From UBA7378 sp049611805 (GTDB lineage: Bacteria; Pseudomonadota; Alphaproteobacteria; RS24): DNA of 53,135 nt. A program made the translations under genes and the position numbers. The notes under the pieces are model-generated. The model was not told the origin of the DNA, did not search any database, and saw only the letters and a list, made by a program, of their open reading frames with translations. The stretch covers positions 1 to 53,135 of the forward strand of contig JBMZAX010000014.1 of the NCBI GenBank assembly GCA_049611805.1, written 5' to 3'. Shown piece by piece: positions 25,009-34,452 of the stretch; positions within the stretch are counted from its first letter, which is position 1, and every line of letters starts with the position of its first letter.

Positions 25009-25779
25009 CTAGCGCGCATCCGTCGACCCGCCCTGCCAGTCACCCGCCAGCCATTGCACCAGCGCAAGCGCGGCAACGACCGCCGTGTCGGTGCGCAAAA
25101 TGCGCGGGCCAAGGCTTATCCGAACCGTTTGGTTGAGCGCCAGAAGCTCCTGCTTTTCCTCCGGCGTAAAGCCGCCTTCGGGCCCGATCAAAACCGCCAG
25201 CGGCGGGCGCAGCTGTGCGGCCAATTCGGAAACACCCATCCCGGCTTCGGCCGTTTCGTCGCAAAACAAAAGCCGGCGCGCGCCATCCCAGTCTTGCAGC
25301 GCATCGTCCAGCCGCGCCGGATCCGTGATTTCGGGAAGCTGCAAAATGCCGCATTGTTCGGCGGCTTCCTGTGCATTCGCCCGCAGGCGGTCGAGATTGA
25401 CCGTGCCGCCTTGCGTGCGCCGCGTGATGACCGGAACAAGGCGCGTGACCCCCATTTCGGTGGCTTTTTGCGCCAGATAATCGAGCCGCGCGCGCTTGAC
25501 GGGCGCCACCAGCAGCCAGATATCGGCTTGGTCGGCCTTGGGTGTTTGCGGGCGCGTCCGGCGCGCCGTCACCAGCGTCACCGCGCGTTTGTCAATGGCG
25601 GTGATATGCGCCTGCCATTCACCGTCGCGGCCATTGAAAACCAGCACCGCGTCATCAGCATTGGCGCGCAAAACATTGCGCAGATAATGTGCCGGATTGC
25701 CGGTGAGGGTGAGCGTCTTGTCTGCCGCAAGCGGCTGGTCTACAAACAGGCGCTGAACGGATTTGGTTTCGCGTGTCAT
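25009..25779 (-). CDS. rsmE: 16S rRNA m3U1498 methyltransferase RsmE
   Basis: SPOUT-class methyltransferase that methylates U1498 of 16S rRNA. The protein has 256 residues from the ATG at 25779; the frame is open 27 codons further upstream into the ubiA start, without family support. An N-terminal PUA-like domain (QRLFVDQPL, HYLRNVLR) is followed by the SPOUT knot with LIGPEGGFTPEEKQEL and LGPRILRTDTA. It is divergent from ubiA with 72 bases between the starts. Confidence 0.95.
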   Translation of the reverse strand: MTRETKSVQRLFVDQPLAADKTLTLTGNPAHYLRNVLRANADDAVLVFNGRDGEWQAHITAIDKRAVTLVTARRTRPQTPKADQADIWLLVAPVKRARLDYLAQKATEMGVTRLVPVITRRTQGGTVNLDRLRANAQEAAEQCGILQLPEITDPARLDDALQDWDGARRLLFCDETAEAGMGVSELAAQLRPPLAVLIGPEGGFTPEEKQELLALNQTVRISLGPRILRTDTAVVAALALVQWLAGDWQGGSTDAR

Positions 25780-25851
25780 GCGTTTATCCCGTACCACATT
25801 ATTATAGGGACGCGCGATATAATCGGCCAATCGGATAAACGGAAATTTGAG

Positions 25852-26781
25852 ATGACCCATTCACCACCGGAAACGGAGCGCCCCGCAGATGCCGCCGCCG
25901 ATAATTGGGTGGCGCGTTTTGTGCCGGCCCGTTTGCAACCTTATGCAGAGCTGGCGCGGCTCGACCGGCCAATAGGCGGCTGGTTGCTGTTCTGGCCGTG
26001 CCTGTGGGGGGTGGCACTGGCCGCCGCACCGCAAAATATCTATCCGCCGCCCGGTCTCATCGGCCTGTTTCTGCTGGGCGCTTTTGTGATGCGCGGTGCC
26101 GGATGCACATTCAACGACATTGCTGACCGCCATATTGACGCAAAAGTTGCGCGCACCGCCGGACGCCCCTTGCCGTCGGGCCGCGTTTCGGTGCCGGGGG
26201 CTTGGGTTTTCTTGGTGGCACAAGCCCTTATCGGGCTGGTCGTGCTGCTGCAATTTAATGTCACGACGATTTTCATCGGCCTTTTGTCGCTGGTGCCGGT
26301 GGCGATTTATCCGTTCATGAAACGCATCACCTATTGGCCGCAATTGTTTTTGGGGCTTGCTTTCAACTGGGGGGCGCTGGTCGGTTATACAAGCCTTGCC
26401 GGACAACTAGACCTGCCCGCGCTCGCCCTATACGCCGCGGGCATTTTCTGGACATTGGGCTATGACACAATCTATGCCCATCAAGACCGCGAAGACGACG
26501 CGCTGGTCGGTGTCAAAAGCAGTGCGCTGAAACTGGGCACCAGCACAGCCCCCGCAGTTTTGTTTTTCTACGCCATATCGCTCGCCTGTCTTGGCTTGGC
26601 CGGGTTTTGGGGCGGTGTCGGCCCGCTGTTTTGGGCGGGGCTGGCGATTGCGGGCTGGCAATCGGCCATGCAGGTCTATCGGTTGGATATTGACGACCCG
26701 GCGCGTTGCTTGCAGATTTTCAAGAGCAATCGGGATGCGGGCTTTGTCATTGCAGGTGCTTTTATTCTGGGCATTTTCTAG
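25852..26781 (+). CDS. ubiA: 4-hydroxybenzoate polyprenyltransferase
   Basis: Membrane enzyme that prenylates 4-hydroxybenzoate in ubiquinone synthesis. The protein has 309 residues from the ATG at 25852 (MTHSPPETERPADAAA). The two prenyl-diphosphate/magnesium motifs are NDIADRHIDAKVART near residue 85 and DTIYAHQDREDD near 205. LDRPIGGWLLFWPCLWG near residue 36 is diagnostic for UbiA over other family members. The open frame extends far upstream over rsmE in antisense, but that part is not real. Confidence 0.96.
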   Translation: MTHSPPETERPADAAADNWVARFVPARLQPYAELARLDRPIGGWLLFWPCLWGVALAAAPQNIYPPPGLIGLFLLGAFVMRGAGCTFNDIADRHIDAKVARTAGRPLPSGRVSVPGAWVFLVAQALIGLVVLLQFNVTTIFIGLLSLVPVAIYPFMKRITYWPQLFLGLAFNWGALVGYTSLAGQLDLPALALYAAGIFWTLGYDTIYAHQDREDDALVGVKSSALKLGTSTAPAVLFFYAISLACLGLAGFWGGVGPLFWAGLAIAGWQSAMQVYRLDIDDPARCLQIFKSNRDAGFVIAGAFILGIF

Positions 26782-26882
26782 GCGCACAGCGGCTTTGGGA
26801 AAGCCCGGCCGCATCGCAAAACCCGTTAAGGGGTGAAAACCGGCACGAATTGGCCTATGTTAGGGGTAACAAAGGAGAAACC

Positions 26883-27914
26883 ATGGCCCAATCATCGGTA
26901 TTGCGGGTACATGCGGATGATTTGATAGACCGCGAAACCCTCATTGCGCTGCGTCAACGTTCGTCGCTGATGGGGGTGTCGCTGGTTTTTCACGCCTGGG
27001 CCATTATCGCCAGTGCCATGGCGCTGTTCTATTTCTTTCCAAATCCGCTGACATTTGTTCTGGCCGTTATGATTATCGGTGCCCGCCAGCTTGGGCTGGC
27101 CATTTTGATGCATGATGCGGCGCATAACGCGCTGAGCCCGCATCGCAAATTTAACGAGATACTCAGCGATTTTTTCTGCGCCTATCCATTGCTGGCGCGC
27201 ACGGACGCCTATCGCCGCTATCATTTGCAACACCACATGCGCACCCAACAAAAAGACGACCCCGACCTTGTCTTGTCGGCACCGTTTCCGATCACGCGCA
27301 AAAGCTTCATTCGGAAAATGATCCGCGACCTGACCGGACAGACCGCCTATCAACAACGCAAAGCCCAATTTGTGAGCGCATGGGGCGATAAAGACCTGTC
27401 GCACCAAGAACGCGCCGTGCATTTCTGGCAAAGGCTGGGCCCGGCCATGGTCGCCAATCTGGTGATTTTCGCGGTCTGCACGGTGCTGTTTCATTGGAGC
27501 TTTTATCTGCTGTTGTGGCTCTTGCCCTTTTTCACCTATCACATGGCAATCACGCGCATTCGCAATATTGCCGAACATGCGCTCGTGCCCGACAATGACG
27601 ACCCGTTCCGCAATGCGCGCACGACCAAGGCCGGCTGGCTGGCGCGCATTTTCCTCGCCCCCTATTGGGTCAATTATCATGTCGAGCATCACCTGTTGAT
27701 GTATGTTCCGTGCTGGCAATTGCCGGCGACGCAAAAAGCGCTGAACGCGAACGGTTTCGGCGAGCGCATGGAAACGGCACCGGGATATCTCAGCGTTTTG
27801 CGCAAAGCCTGTGCGCGGCGCGACGACGAAGATGAGCCCGGCAATCTGGTGCATAATGCGCGCCGGCGCGTTGCCGGAAATTTCACCGAGGGTTTCACCT
27901 CCAACGCATCGTGA
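26883..27914 (+). CDS. Fatty acid desaturase family protein
   Basis: Integral membrane di-iron enzyme. The protein has 343 residues from the ATG at 26883, with AAAGGAG seven bases upstream. The three histidine boxes are HDAAH (about 78-82), HLQHH (about 115-119) and HVEHH (about 265-269). Four hydrophobic helices lie between them. The family introduces double bonds in acyl chains or hydroxylates carotenoids or sphingolipids; the substrate cannot be told here. It lies between ubiA and pmbA, with pmbA 33 bases downstream. Confidence 0.9.
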   Translation: MAQSSVLRVHADDLIDRETLIALRQRSSLMGVSLVFHAWAIIASAMALFYFFPNPLTFVLAVMIIGARQLGLAILMHDAAHNALSPHRKFNEILSDFFCAYPLLARTDAYRRYHLQHHMRTQQKDDPDLVLSAPFPITRKSFIRKMIRDLTGQTAYQQRKAQFVSAWGDKDLSHQERAVHFWQRLGPAMVANLVIFAVCTVLFHWSFYLLLWLLPFFTYHMAITRIRNIAEHALVPDNDDPFRNARTTKAGWLARIFLAPYWVNYHVEHHLLMYVPCWQLPATQKALNANGFGERMETAPGYLSVLRKACARRDDEDEPGNLVHNARRRVAGNFTEGFTSNAS

Positions 27915-27947
27915 ACCCTCGCCCGCACGCGTTCGTAAGGAGTGTCC

Positions 27948-29285
27948 ATGTCCGACCGCAATCTTGATCTGGCACAAAAAATTATTGATTTGGCACTGTC
28001 TTTGGGTGCCGACAGCGCCGATGCGGTGGTGGGCGAAAGCGCCTCACTCAATGTCTCGTGCCGTCTGGGGCAACTTGAAGATACCGAACGCTCGGAAAGT
28101 CGCGAACTGGGCCTGCGCGCCATTATCGGCCAGCAACAGGCTTTCGTGTCGGGCACGGCCGTTGACGCCGAAGCCCTGCAACGCCTCGCCGAGCGCGCCG
28201 TTGAAATGGCCAAGGCAACACCGGCCGACCGCTATTGCGGCCTTGCGCCCGCCGAGCGTCTGGCAGGCAAATTGCCGAGCCTCGACCTCGCCGACGACCA
28301 TGAGCCGAGCGCCGCCGAATTGCAAACCATGGCGCAGGAAGCCGAAGACACGGCGCGCGCCATGGCGGGCATCACAAATTCGGAAGGGGCCGGAGCCGCA
28401 TGGGGGCGCGGCACCACGGCGCTTGTGACCAGCCACGGCTTCGCCGGCAGTTATTCCAGCACCAGCTTTTCGCTGAGTTGCAGTGTGGTCGCCGGTACGG
28501 GCGAGAATATGGAGCGCGACTATGCCAGCCACAGCGCGCGGCATTTCGAAGACCTTGATACGCCCGAAACCATCGGCACGCGCACGGGCGAACGCACGCT
28601 GGCGCGCCTCAATCCGCGCAAGCTTGAAAGCATGAAAATGCCGGTGGTTTATGACACGCGCGTTTCGGCATCCTTGCTGGGGCATTTATCCGCCGCCATT
28701 TCGGGAAGCGCAATTGCGCGCGGCACATCTTTTTTGCGCGATGCCATGGGCACGCAGATTATGAGCGCGGGGCTCAATGTCATTGATGAGCCGCACCGCC
28801 CGCGCGGGCTGCGCTCGGCCGCGTTTGACGGCGAGGGGCTGTCGCCGGAAACGCTCAATCTTGTGCAGGACGGCGTGCTGCAAAGCTGGCTGCTCGACAG
28901 CACCACGGCGCGCCAATTGGAGCTTGAAAGCAATGCCCGCGCCGCGCGCGGCGTTGGCGGGCCGCCTTCGCCTTCGGCCACCAATTTATATCTGGCTGCG
29001 GGCACGCAAGACGTTGCCGAGATTTTACGCGATGTCGGCGAGGGTTTCTTCGTGACCGAACTTATCGGCATGGGCGTTAACGGTGCCACCGGTGATTATA
29101 GCCGTGGCGCATCGGGTTTCCGGATCGAAAATGGCGAACTGGCCTATCCCGTCAGCGAAGTTACCATTGCCGGAAATCTGAAAGACATGTTCGCGAACAT
29201 GACACCGGCCGACGATTTGGCTTTCCGGCGCGGCGTGAACGCGCCTACCCTTCTGGTCGAGGGCATGACGCTGGCCGGGCTTTAA
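27948..29285 (+). CDS. pmbA: PmbA/TldE, non-catalytic protease partner
   Basis: Partner of TldD in the heteromeric TldD/TldE protease. The protein has 445 residues from the ATG at 27948, with TAAGGAG five bases before it; a GTG two codons upstream overlaps that site. It lacks the HExxxH zinc motif, as expected for TldE. Typical blocks are ADAVVGES near 25, NPRKLESMKMPVVYD, and the C-terminal GMGVNGATGDYSRGASGFRI. It is followed after two bases by an ABC exporter gene. Confidence 0.95.
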   Translation: MSDRNLDLAQKIIDLALSLGADSADAVVGESASLNVSCRLGQLEDTERSESRELGLRAIIGQQQAFVSGTAVDAEALQRLAERAVEMAKATPADRYCGLAPAERLAGKLPSLDLADDHEPSAAELQTMAQEAEDTARAMAGITNSEGAGAAWGRGTTALVTSHGFAGSYSSTSFSLSCSVVAGTGENMERDYASHSARHFEDLDTPETIGTRTGERTLARLNPRKLESMKMPVVYDTRVSASLLGHLSAAISGSAIARGTSFLRDAMGTQIMSAGLNVIDEPHRPRGLRSAAFDGEGLSPETLNLVQDGVLQSWLLDSTTARQLELESNARAARGVGGPPSPSATNLYLAAGTQDVAEILRDVGEGFFVTELIGMGVNGATGDYSRGASGFRIENGELAYPVSEVTIAGNLKDMFANMTPADDLAFRRGVNAPTLLVEGMTLAGL

Positions 29286-29287
29286 AA

Positions 29288-31081
29288 ATGGAACCGCTTC
29301 AGCACATCATCGACACCTACCGGCAGCGCAAGTCGCGCTCCTATGCGCTTATCGAGCGCATGTTGCGCACTTATTTGCGCCCCTATCTCTGGTTGCTGGG
29401 CCTCGGCGTGTTGGCAAATGTGGTGGTGGCGGGCACGACCAGCGCCCTGCCCTGGTTCATTCAACAGGCCATTGACAAGGTGTTTGGCGACCAGGACACG
29501 ACCATGTTGCTGCTTATTCCCGTCGGCGTGGTCGCCATTTCCCTCGCCAGAGGTGCGGCGACCTATGGCTCCAATGTGATTATGGGGTTTGTCGGCCAGC
29601 GCACCACCTCGAACCTGCAACGCGATTTGTTCGCCCATTTGGTGCGCGGGGATCTGGCGCGCATCACCAAGCAACATTCGGGCGAATATATTTCCATTTT
29701 CATGAATGACGCCACGCGACTGCGCGACACGGTGAACACCACCATCATCAATATTGTGCGGCATTTGCTGACCGTCGTGGCGCTGACGATTTTCATGTAT
29801 GTGATGAATGTGCAAATGGCGCTCATCTACACGATGATTGTTATTCCCCTCGGCATTGTGTTCATGCGGCGGCTGGGCCGTGTCACGCGCAAGGCCTCGC
29901 GGCAGGGGCTGGAGGAAATTGGCGGGCTTTCCACATTGATTTCAGAAACGCTTGGGGGCTTGCGTATCGTTAAGGCTTACGGGCAGGAAGCCGACCAGAT
30001 CACCCGCGCCGGCTCCACCATCGACACGCTTTTGAGCTACACCATGCGCTCGGTGCGCGCGCGCGCCGCGGCCAGCCCGGCGATCGAAATGCTGGCCGGC
30101 ATTGCCATTGGGGTGATTATTTTCTATGGCGGCTATCAGTCCACGCAAGGCAATCTGACGGCGGGTGAGTTTATGGGCTTTATTTCGGCCCTGCTCATGG
30201 CCTATCAGCCTTTGCGCGCCGTCGCCAATTTGCAGACCGTTTTGCAGGAAGGCGTATCAGCCGGCGAGCGCATTTTCACCGTTCTTGACGCATCGGACGA
30301 GATTGTCGACATCCCCGACGCGCCGCGCCTCGACATCCAAGACGGGGCGATCAGTTTCGAAAATGTCGCCTTCGGATATGCCGGACGCGACACTCCGGCA
30401 CTCGACGGCATCTCGCTGGAAGTGCCTGCCGGACAGACCGTCGCGCTGGTCGGTGCGTCGGGGTCGGGCAAATCGACCCTGTTGAATTTGACCTTGCGTT
30501 TCTTCGACATTGATACGGGCCGCATCACAATTGACGGGCAGAATATTCGCGATGTGTCGCTCGACAGCTTGCGCGCGGCGACCGCGCTGGTGACGCAGGA
30601 GCCATTTTTGTTCGACGACACGATTGCCAAAAACATCGCCTTCGGCAAGGTCGATGCCAGCCAGACCGACATTGAACAAGCCGCAAAAAACGCGGCGGCG
30701 CATGAGTTTATCTGCGCGCTGCCGCAGGGCTATGAAACCCATGTCGGTGAAGGCGGCATAAGGCTTTCGGGCGGCCAAAAACAGCGCCTTGCCATCGCCC
30801 GCGCCATTTTGAAAGACGCGCCCATTTTGCTGCTTGATGAGGCGACCTCCGCGCTCGATACGGTTTCCGAAGCTCAGGTGCAAAAGGCGCTGGAAAAACT
30901 TCTTGAAGGCCGTACCGCCCTCATCATCGCGCACCGCTTGTCAACGGTCATGCATGCCGACCGGATTTACGTTCTGGAACAGGGGCGTTTGCGCGAAACC
31001 GGCACGCATAATGACCTGCTGGCCGCCGACGGGCTTTATGCCGAATTGTACCGCACGCAATTTCAGGAAAGCCAAAGCTGA
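29288..31081 (+). CDS. MsbA-like lipid ABC transporter/ATPase
   Basis: A half-transporter of 597 residues: six transmembrane helices (about 25-320), then a nucleotide-binding domain with Walker A GASGSGKST near 388, signature LSGGQKQR, Walker B ILLLDEATSALD and the switch histidine in IIAHRLSTV. It overlaps waaA by one base (TGATG), and lpxK follows, so lipid A-core flipping across the inner membrane is the likely job. The name msbA is inferred from this context rather than from sequence, since such exporters resemble multidrug pumps. Confidence 0.9.
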   Translation: MEPLQHIIDTYRQRKSRSYALIERMLRTYLRPYLWLLGLGVLANVVVAGTTSALPWFIQQAIDKVFGDQDTTMLLLIPVGVVAISLARGAATYGSNVIMGFVGQRTTSNLQRDLFAHLVRGDLARITKQHSGEYISIFMNDATRLRDTVNTTIINIVRHLLTVVALTIFMYVMNVQMALIYTMIVIPLGIVFMRRLGRVTRKASRQGLEEIGGLSTLISETLGGLRIVKAYGQEADQITRAGSTIDTLLSYTMRSVRARAAASPAIEMLAGIAIGVIIFYGGYQSTQGNLTAGEFMGFISALLMAYQPLRAVANLQTVLQEGVSAGERIFTVLDASDEIVDIPDAPRLDIQDGAISFENVAFGYAGRDTPALDGISLEVPAGQTVALVGASGSGKSTLLNLTLRFFDIDTGRITIDGQNIRDVSLDSLRAATALVTQEPFLFDDTIAKNIAFGKVDASQTDIEQAAKNAAAHEFICALPQGYETHVGEGGIRLSGGQKQRLAIARAILKDAPILLLDEATSALDTVSEAQVQKALEKLLEGRTALIIAHRLSTVMHADRIYVLEQGRLRETGTHNDLLAADGLYAELYRTQFQESQS

Positions 31082-32373
31082 TGCTGGCGGTGCGGGCCTA
31101 TCAGCTCGGCGTGATGCTCGGCGGCAGGCTTTTGCCGCTTTTGCTTGAACGCCGCGCCGGGGCCGGACGCGAAGACCCGGCCCGCATGGGCGAGCGCAAA
31201 GCCTGCAATATGGCGCCGCGACCGGCGGGAAATCTCGTCTGGGTGCATGCGGCATCCGTTGGCGAAACGCGCTCGGCATTGCCCTTACTGGCTGATTTTT
31301 TGGCCGCCCGACCGGACATAAATATTCTCATGACAACGGGAACGCGCACATCGGCCACGCTGGTCGGCGGGTTAACGCATGCAAGTTTTCCCGATATTGA
31401 CCGGCTGACGCATCAATATTTGCCGCTCGACCGAGCGCGCTGGGTGAAACGCTTTTTCGACCATTGGTCGCCGCAATTGGCGATATTCGTCGAAAGCGAA
31501 TTATGGCCGAACCTGTTGTTTGAAATGCGCCGTCGCAAAATTCCGGCAGCCCTCATCAATGGGCGGCTTTCGGAAAAATCATTCAAATTTTGGCGGCGGG
31601 CAAAAAATTCGGCGCGCGCGCTGTTCGGCTGCTTTGACCGGCTGCTCGCGCAGGACGACATTACCGCGCAACGCTGGCAGGAATTGGGGCTGAAAGACAT
31701 TGTATCGGCGGGAAACTTAAAACTCGACGCACCGCCACTGGAAGCCGATGCCGCTGCCCTCGCCCAGATGCAGGACGCCCTGCAAGGCCGCCCCGTCTGG
31801 GTTGCCGCCAGCACGCATCCGGGCGAAGAGGCCATGATTGGCGCGTGCCACGAAGCTTTGCGCGCCATGCATCCCGACCTTTTGTGCATTGTCGTGCCGC
31901 GCCACCCCGAACGCGGTGCGGAAATTGCCGCGCTTTTAGCGCATGAAGGAGAAACGCCACCGCGCCGCAGTGCAGGCACACTGCCTTGCAAGCGCGATGC
32001 GTTTTACATTGGCGACACATTGGGCGAGATGGGCCTCTATTTCCGTCTGGGGGGACTTGTATTCATGGGCGGGTCATTGGTGCGCCATGGCGGCCAAAAC
32101 CCGCTGGAGGCGGCGCGTCTTGATAATGCGATCCTATCGGGCCCCCATACCGGCAATTTCAGCGCGGTTTATGACATGCTCGACGCTGAGGCGGGGCTCA
32201 TGCGTGTTGGCGATGCGCGGGAGCTGGTCGATGCGCTCGACAGCCTGCTGCGCACGCCCGCGAAATCTCAAACATTGGCCGAAAACGCGCGCGCCTGCGA
32301 TGCGCGCCGGGGCGGGGCGCGCGCCCGCACGCTGGCCGTGCTGAACGAATTACTGGCAGGGTCGCATGCGTAG
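31081..32373 (+). CDS. waaA: 3-deoxy-D-manno-octulosonic acid (Kdo) transferase
   Basis: Adds Kdo residues to lipid IVA on the inner face of the cytoplasmic membrane. The protein has 430 residues of the GT30 family. A short N-terminal hydrophobic anchor precedes VWVHAASVGETRSALPLL near 53, which holds the catalytic Glu, followed by MTTGTRTSA, ESELWPNLL, INGRLSEKSF and, in the C-terminal domain, GGSLVRHGGQNPLEAA. It overlaps lpxK by eight bases. Confidence 0.96.
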   Translation: MLAVRAYQLGVMLGGRLLPLLLERRAGAGREDPARMGERKACNMAPRPAGNLVWVHAASVGETRSALPLLADFLAARPDINILMTTGTRTSATLVGGLTHASFPDIDRLTHQYLPLDRARWVKRFFDHWSPQLAIFVESELWPNLLFEMRRRKIPAALINGRLSEKSFKFWRRAKNSARALFGCFDRLLAQDDITAQRWQELGLKDIVSAGNLKLDAPPLEADAAALAQMQDALQGRPVWVAASTHPGEEAMIGACHEALRAMHPDLLCIVVPRHPERGAEIAALLAHEGETPPRRSAGTLPCKRDAFYIGDTLGEMGLYFRLGGLVFMGGSLVRHGGQNPLEAARLDNAILSGPHTGNFSAVYDMLDAEAGLMRVGDARELVDALDSLLRTPAKSQTLAENARACDARRGGARARTLAVLNELLAGSHA

Positions 32374-33376
32374 CCCGGCCTTCTGGTATGCCCCGATTGG
32401 CGCAACCGCAATCGGGCTGATGCCGCTGGCACTGCTCTATGGCGCGGCGGAAGCATTGCGGCGGCGACTGACCACGCCTGAAAAACCTGAAATTCCGGTG
32501 ATTTGCGTCGGCAATCTGACCGTTGGCGGGGCCGGCAAAACCCCGACGGTTCGCGCGCTGGCCGAGTTGCTTCGCGGCGCAGGCCATCAGCCAATTGTGC
32601 TGTCGCGCGGGTTTGGCGGGCAAAATACCGGCCCGCTTCGCGTCGACCCGACCCGCCACAGCGCCCTTGAGACGGGCGATGAACCGCTCATGCTGGCCGA
32701 TGACTTGACCGTCTATATTGCCCGCGACCGACGCCAAGCCTTGCGCGCCGGCGTGTCCGAGGGCGCGCAAATCGCCATTAAAGATGACGGGTTTCAAAAC
32801 CCGACGCTTGCGCATAATTATAATCTCATCGTCGTGGATGCCGCCACGGGCTTCGGAAACGCCCTGCTGCTGCCGGCCGGGCCCTTGCGCCAGCCGCTTG
32901 CCGCAAGCGCACCGCGCATTGATGCGGTCCTGCTTGTCGGCACAGTTTCCGGGCAAAACCGAGCCGATATTGCCGCACAACTGGGCCTTGAAACCACGCG
33001 TGTTTTCACCGGCGAACTCGTGCCCGTTGCGCCCGACCCGAAGCGCGTGCTGGCCTATTGCGGCATTGGCCGACCGGAAAAGTTTTTCGACACGCTGCGG
33101 GCCTGCAATTTTGAACTGGCGGGCGAAATTTCTTTTGCCGACCATCACATGTTCAGCGAAAGCGATGCCGCGCGGCTGTTGAGCGAAGCCCAAGCACTAG
33201 GTGCCGGTTTGATAACGACCGAAAAAGACCTTGTGCGCCTGCGAAAGCCGGAAGCGGACTCGCAATTGGCCGCGCTTGCTAAGGCCTCGGAGTGCCTGCG
33301 CGTGAAACTGGAACTGGCCGAGGCAGACACGCTGCGCGCCGATATTTTGTCAAAACTCGACCGGCCACCCCATTAG
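32366..33376 (+). CDS. lpxK: Tetraacyldisaccharide 4'-kinase LpxK
   Basis: Phosphorylates the 4' position of the lipid A disaccharide. The protein has 336 residues. The Walker A-like GNLTVGGAGKTP is at 49-60, followed by LSRGFGG and the DDGFQNPTL region. YCGIGRPEKFF and FADHHMFSESD in the C-terminal half are also typical. Its stop is interlocked with that of the convergent M23 peptidase gene in TTAG at 33373-33376. Note that WaaA normally acts before or around LpxK; both being coupled here fits one lipid A operon. Confidence 0.96.
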   Translation: MRSPAFWYAPIGATAIGLMPLALLYGAAEALRRRLTTPEKPEIPVICVGNLTVGGAGKTPTVRALAELLRGAGHQPIVLSRGFGGQNTGPLRVDPTRHSALETGDEPLMLADDLTVYIARDRRQALRAGVSEGAQIAIKDDGFQNPTLAHNYNLIVVDAATGFGNALLLPAGPLRQPLAASAPRIDAVLLVGTVSGQNRADIAAQLGLETTRVFTGELVPVAPDPKRVLAYCGIGRPEKFFDTLRACNFELAGEISFADHHMFSESDAARLLSEAQALGAGLITTEKDLVRLRKPEADSQLAALAKASECLRVKLELAEADTLRADILSKLDRPPH

Positions 33377-34230
33377 CGCGGCGGCACAAGCAGTGCCGGA
33401 TCAATGCGCCGGTCGGCCCAATACATGCGCCAGTCAAGATGCGGGCCGGTTGAACGGCCGGTCGAGCCGACCGTGCCGATAACATCACCCTGAGTCACCT
33501 CATCACCAACCTTAACCGCCAGCGTTTCAAGATGCATGAACACGGAGGTGACGCCCAGACCATGGTCGAGGAAAATCAAACCGCCTTCAAAATACATATC
33601 CGGTGACGCCAAAGTGACGCGGCCCGTGGCGGGCGCTTGGACAGGCGTGCCCGCAGGCGCGGCGATATCAATGCCGTAATGCGGGCGGCGCGGCGCGCCA
33701 TTGTAAAAACGCCGCGACCCGTAAACACCGGTTATGCGTCCGGCCACCGGCCAGATAAACGCCTCGGCAAAACCGCCTCGCAGGGTGAGTTCGCTGCGCG
33801 CTTTGCGTTTGTCGGCGGCTTCGCGTTTTATTTTTTCCAGCGCCTCGGCAGGCGGCGTCACGAAAGCCGGTGGCAGCCCGTCAATGCGCTGTTCGACATA
33901 AACGCGCGCTTTCAATTGAAAATCAACCGCGCGGGCGGTCTCCCCACGGGTGAAAAGCACGCTTTGTTCGAGCGGCGCATCGCGCCCGAAGCCCAGCGCC
34001 ACCTTCCCTTCATATTGCGGCAGGGTGCGCCCGTCATAAAGCGCGCGCGCGCCCGGTTGCAGGGTCAGTATCACCAGCCCGCCTTGCGTGAGTTCGCCAC
34101 GCGAGGATTTTACGAAATTTTCGGGAAACAGCCCTCTTTCGCCGGGCATTTGTGAAGCGGCATTTTGCGAAAAAGCGCCCGGCAAAGCAAAGAGGGACAG
34201 CAGGCAGATTAAGAGCGCGCGCTTTCCCAT
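33373..34230 (-). CDS. Exported M23-family (LytM-like) peptidase
   Basis: The protein has 285 residues from the ATG at 34230: a signal peptide (GKRALLICLLSLFALPGAFS), an N-terminal domain of about 130 residues, then a LytM domain. HYGID at 184-188 gives the first zinc ligands (His184, Asp188). The second motif, usually HxH, reads HLD at 264-266 in GPHLDWRMYW, so the expected third ligand histidine is Asp. This variant occurs in a subgroup of proteobacterial M23 proteins. Likely a periplasmic peptidoglycan endopeptidase or a regulator of one. The start overlaps the DUF2093 stop by one base. Confidence 0.88.
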   Translation of the reverse strand: MGKRALLICLLSLFALPGAFSQNAASQMPGERGLFPENFVKSSRGELTQGGLVILTLQPGARALYDGRTLPQYEGKVALGFGRDAPLEQSVLFTRGETARAVDFQLKARVYVEQRIDGLPPAFVTPPAEALEKIKREAADKRKARSELTLRGGFAEAFIWPVAGRITGVYGSRRFYNGAPRRPHYGIDIAAPAGTPVQAPATGRVTLASPDMYFEGGLIFLDHGLGVTSVFMHLETLAVKVGDEVTQGDVIGTVGSTGRSTGPHLDWRMYWADRRIDPALLVPPR

Positions 34231-34424
34231 CAGGCGCCTTCGCCATCCTCGGCCTGCAAAGACGCCACCGCATTCACATATGCTTCCTGGCGCGCCACGC
34301 TCCAATAGCGCAAATCTTCCAAGGCAATCGCCTGTCCGGTTACCGCGCACAGCACATGGGTTCCCGGTTTCAAAATTTCGAAATCACCGTCCAGATATCG
34401 CAATTCGGCTTCACTGCCACCCAT
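34230..34424 (-). CDS. DUF2093 family small protein
   Basis: A 64-residue protein from the ATG at 34424 (GGAG just upstream), with the family pattern AELRYLDGDFEILKPGTHVLCAVTG... split here as LDGDFEILKPG, VLCAVTGQAI, and LRYWSVARQEAYV. The family is found mainly in alphaproteobacteria and its function is unknown. It lies between xseA and the M23 peptidase gene and is coupled to the latter (TGATG). A longer open frame upstream overlaps xseA and is not supported. Confidence 0.85.
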   Translation of the reverse strand: MGGSEAELRYLDGDFEILKPGTHVLCAVTGQAIALEDLRYWSVARQEAYVNAVASLQAEDGEGA

Positions 34425-34452
34425 GTCGCATCTCCTGTTTAATGTCGAAAAC

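Noticed and set aside
25054..25851. N-terminal extension of ubiA by about 266 codons
   Set aside because: The extension is antisense to rsmE and unlike any UbiA; the ATG at 25852 gives a normal-length protein.
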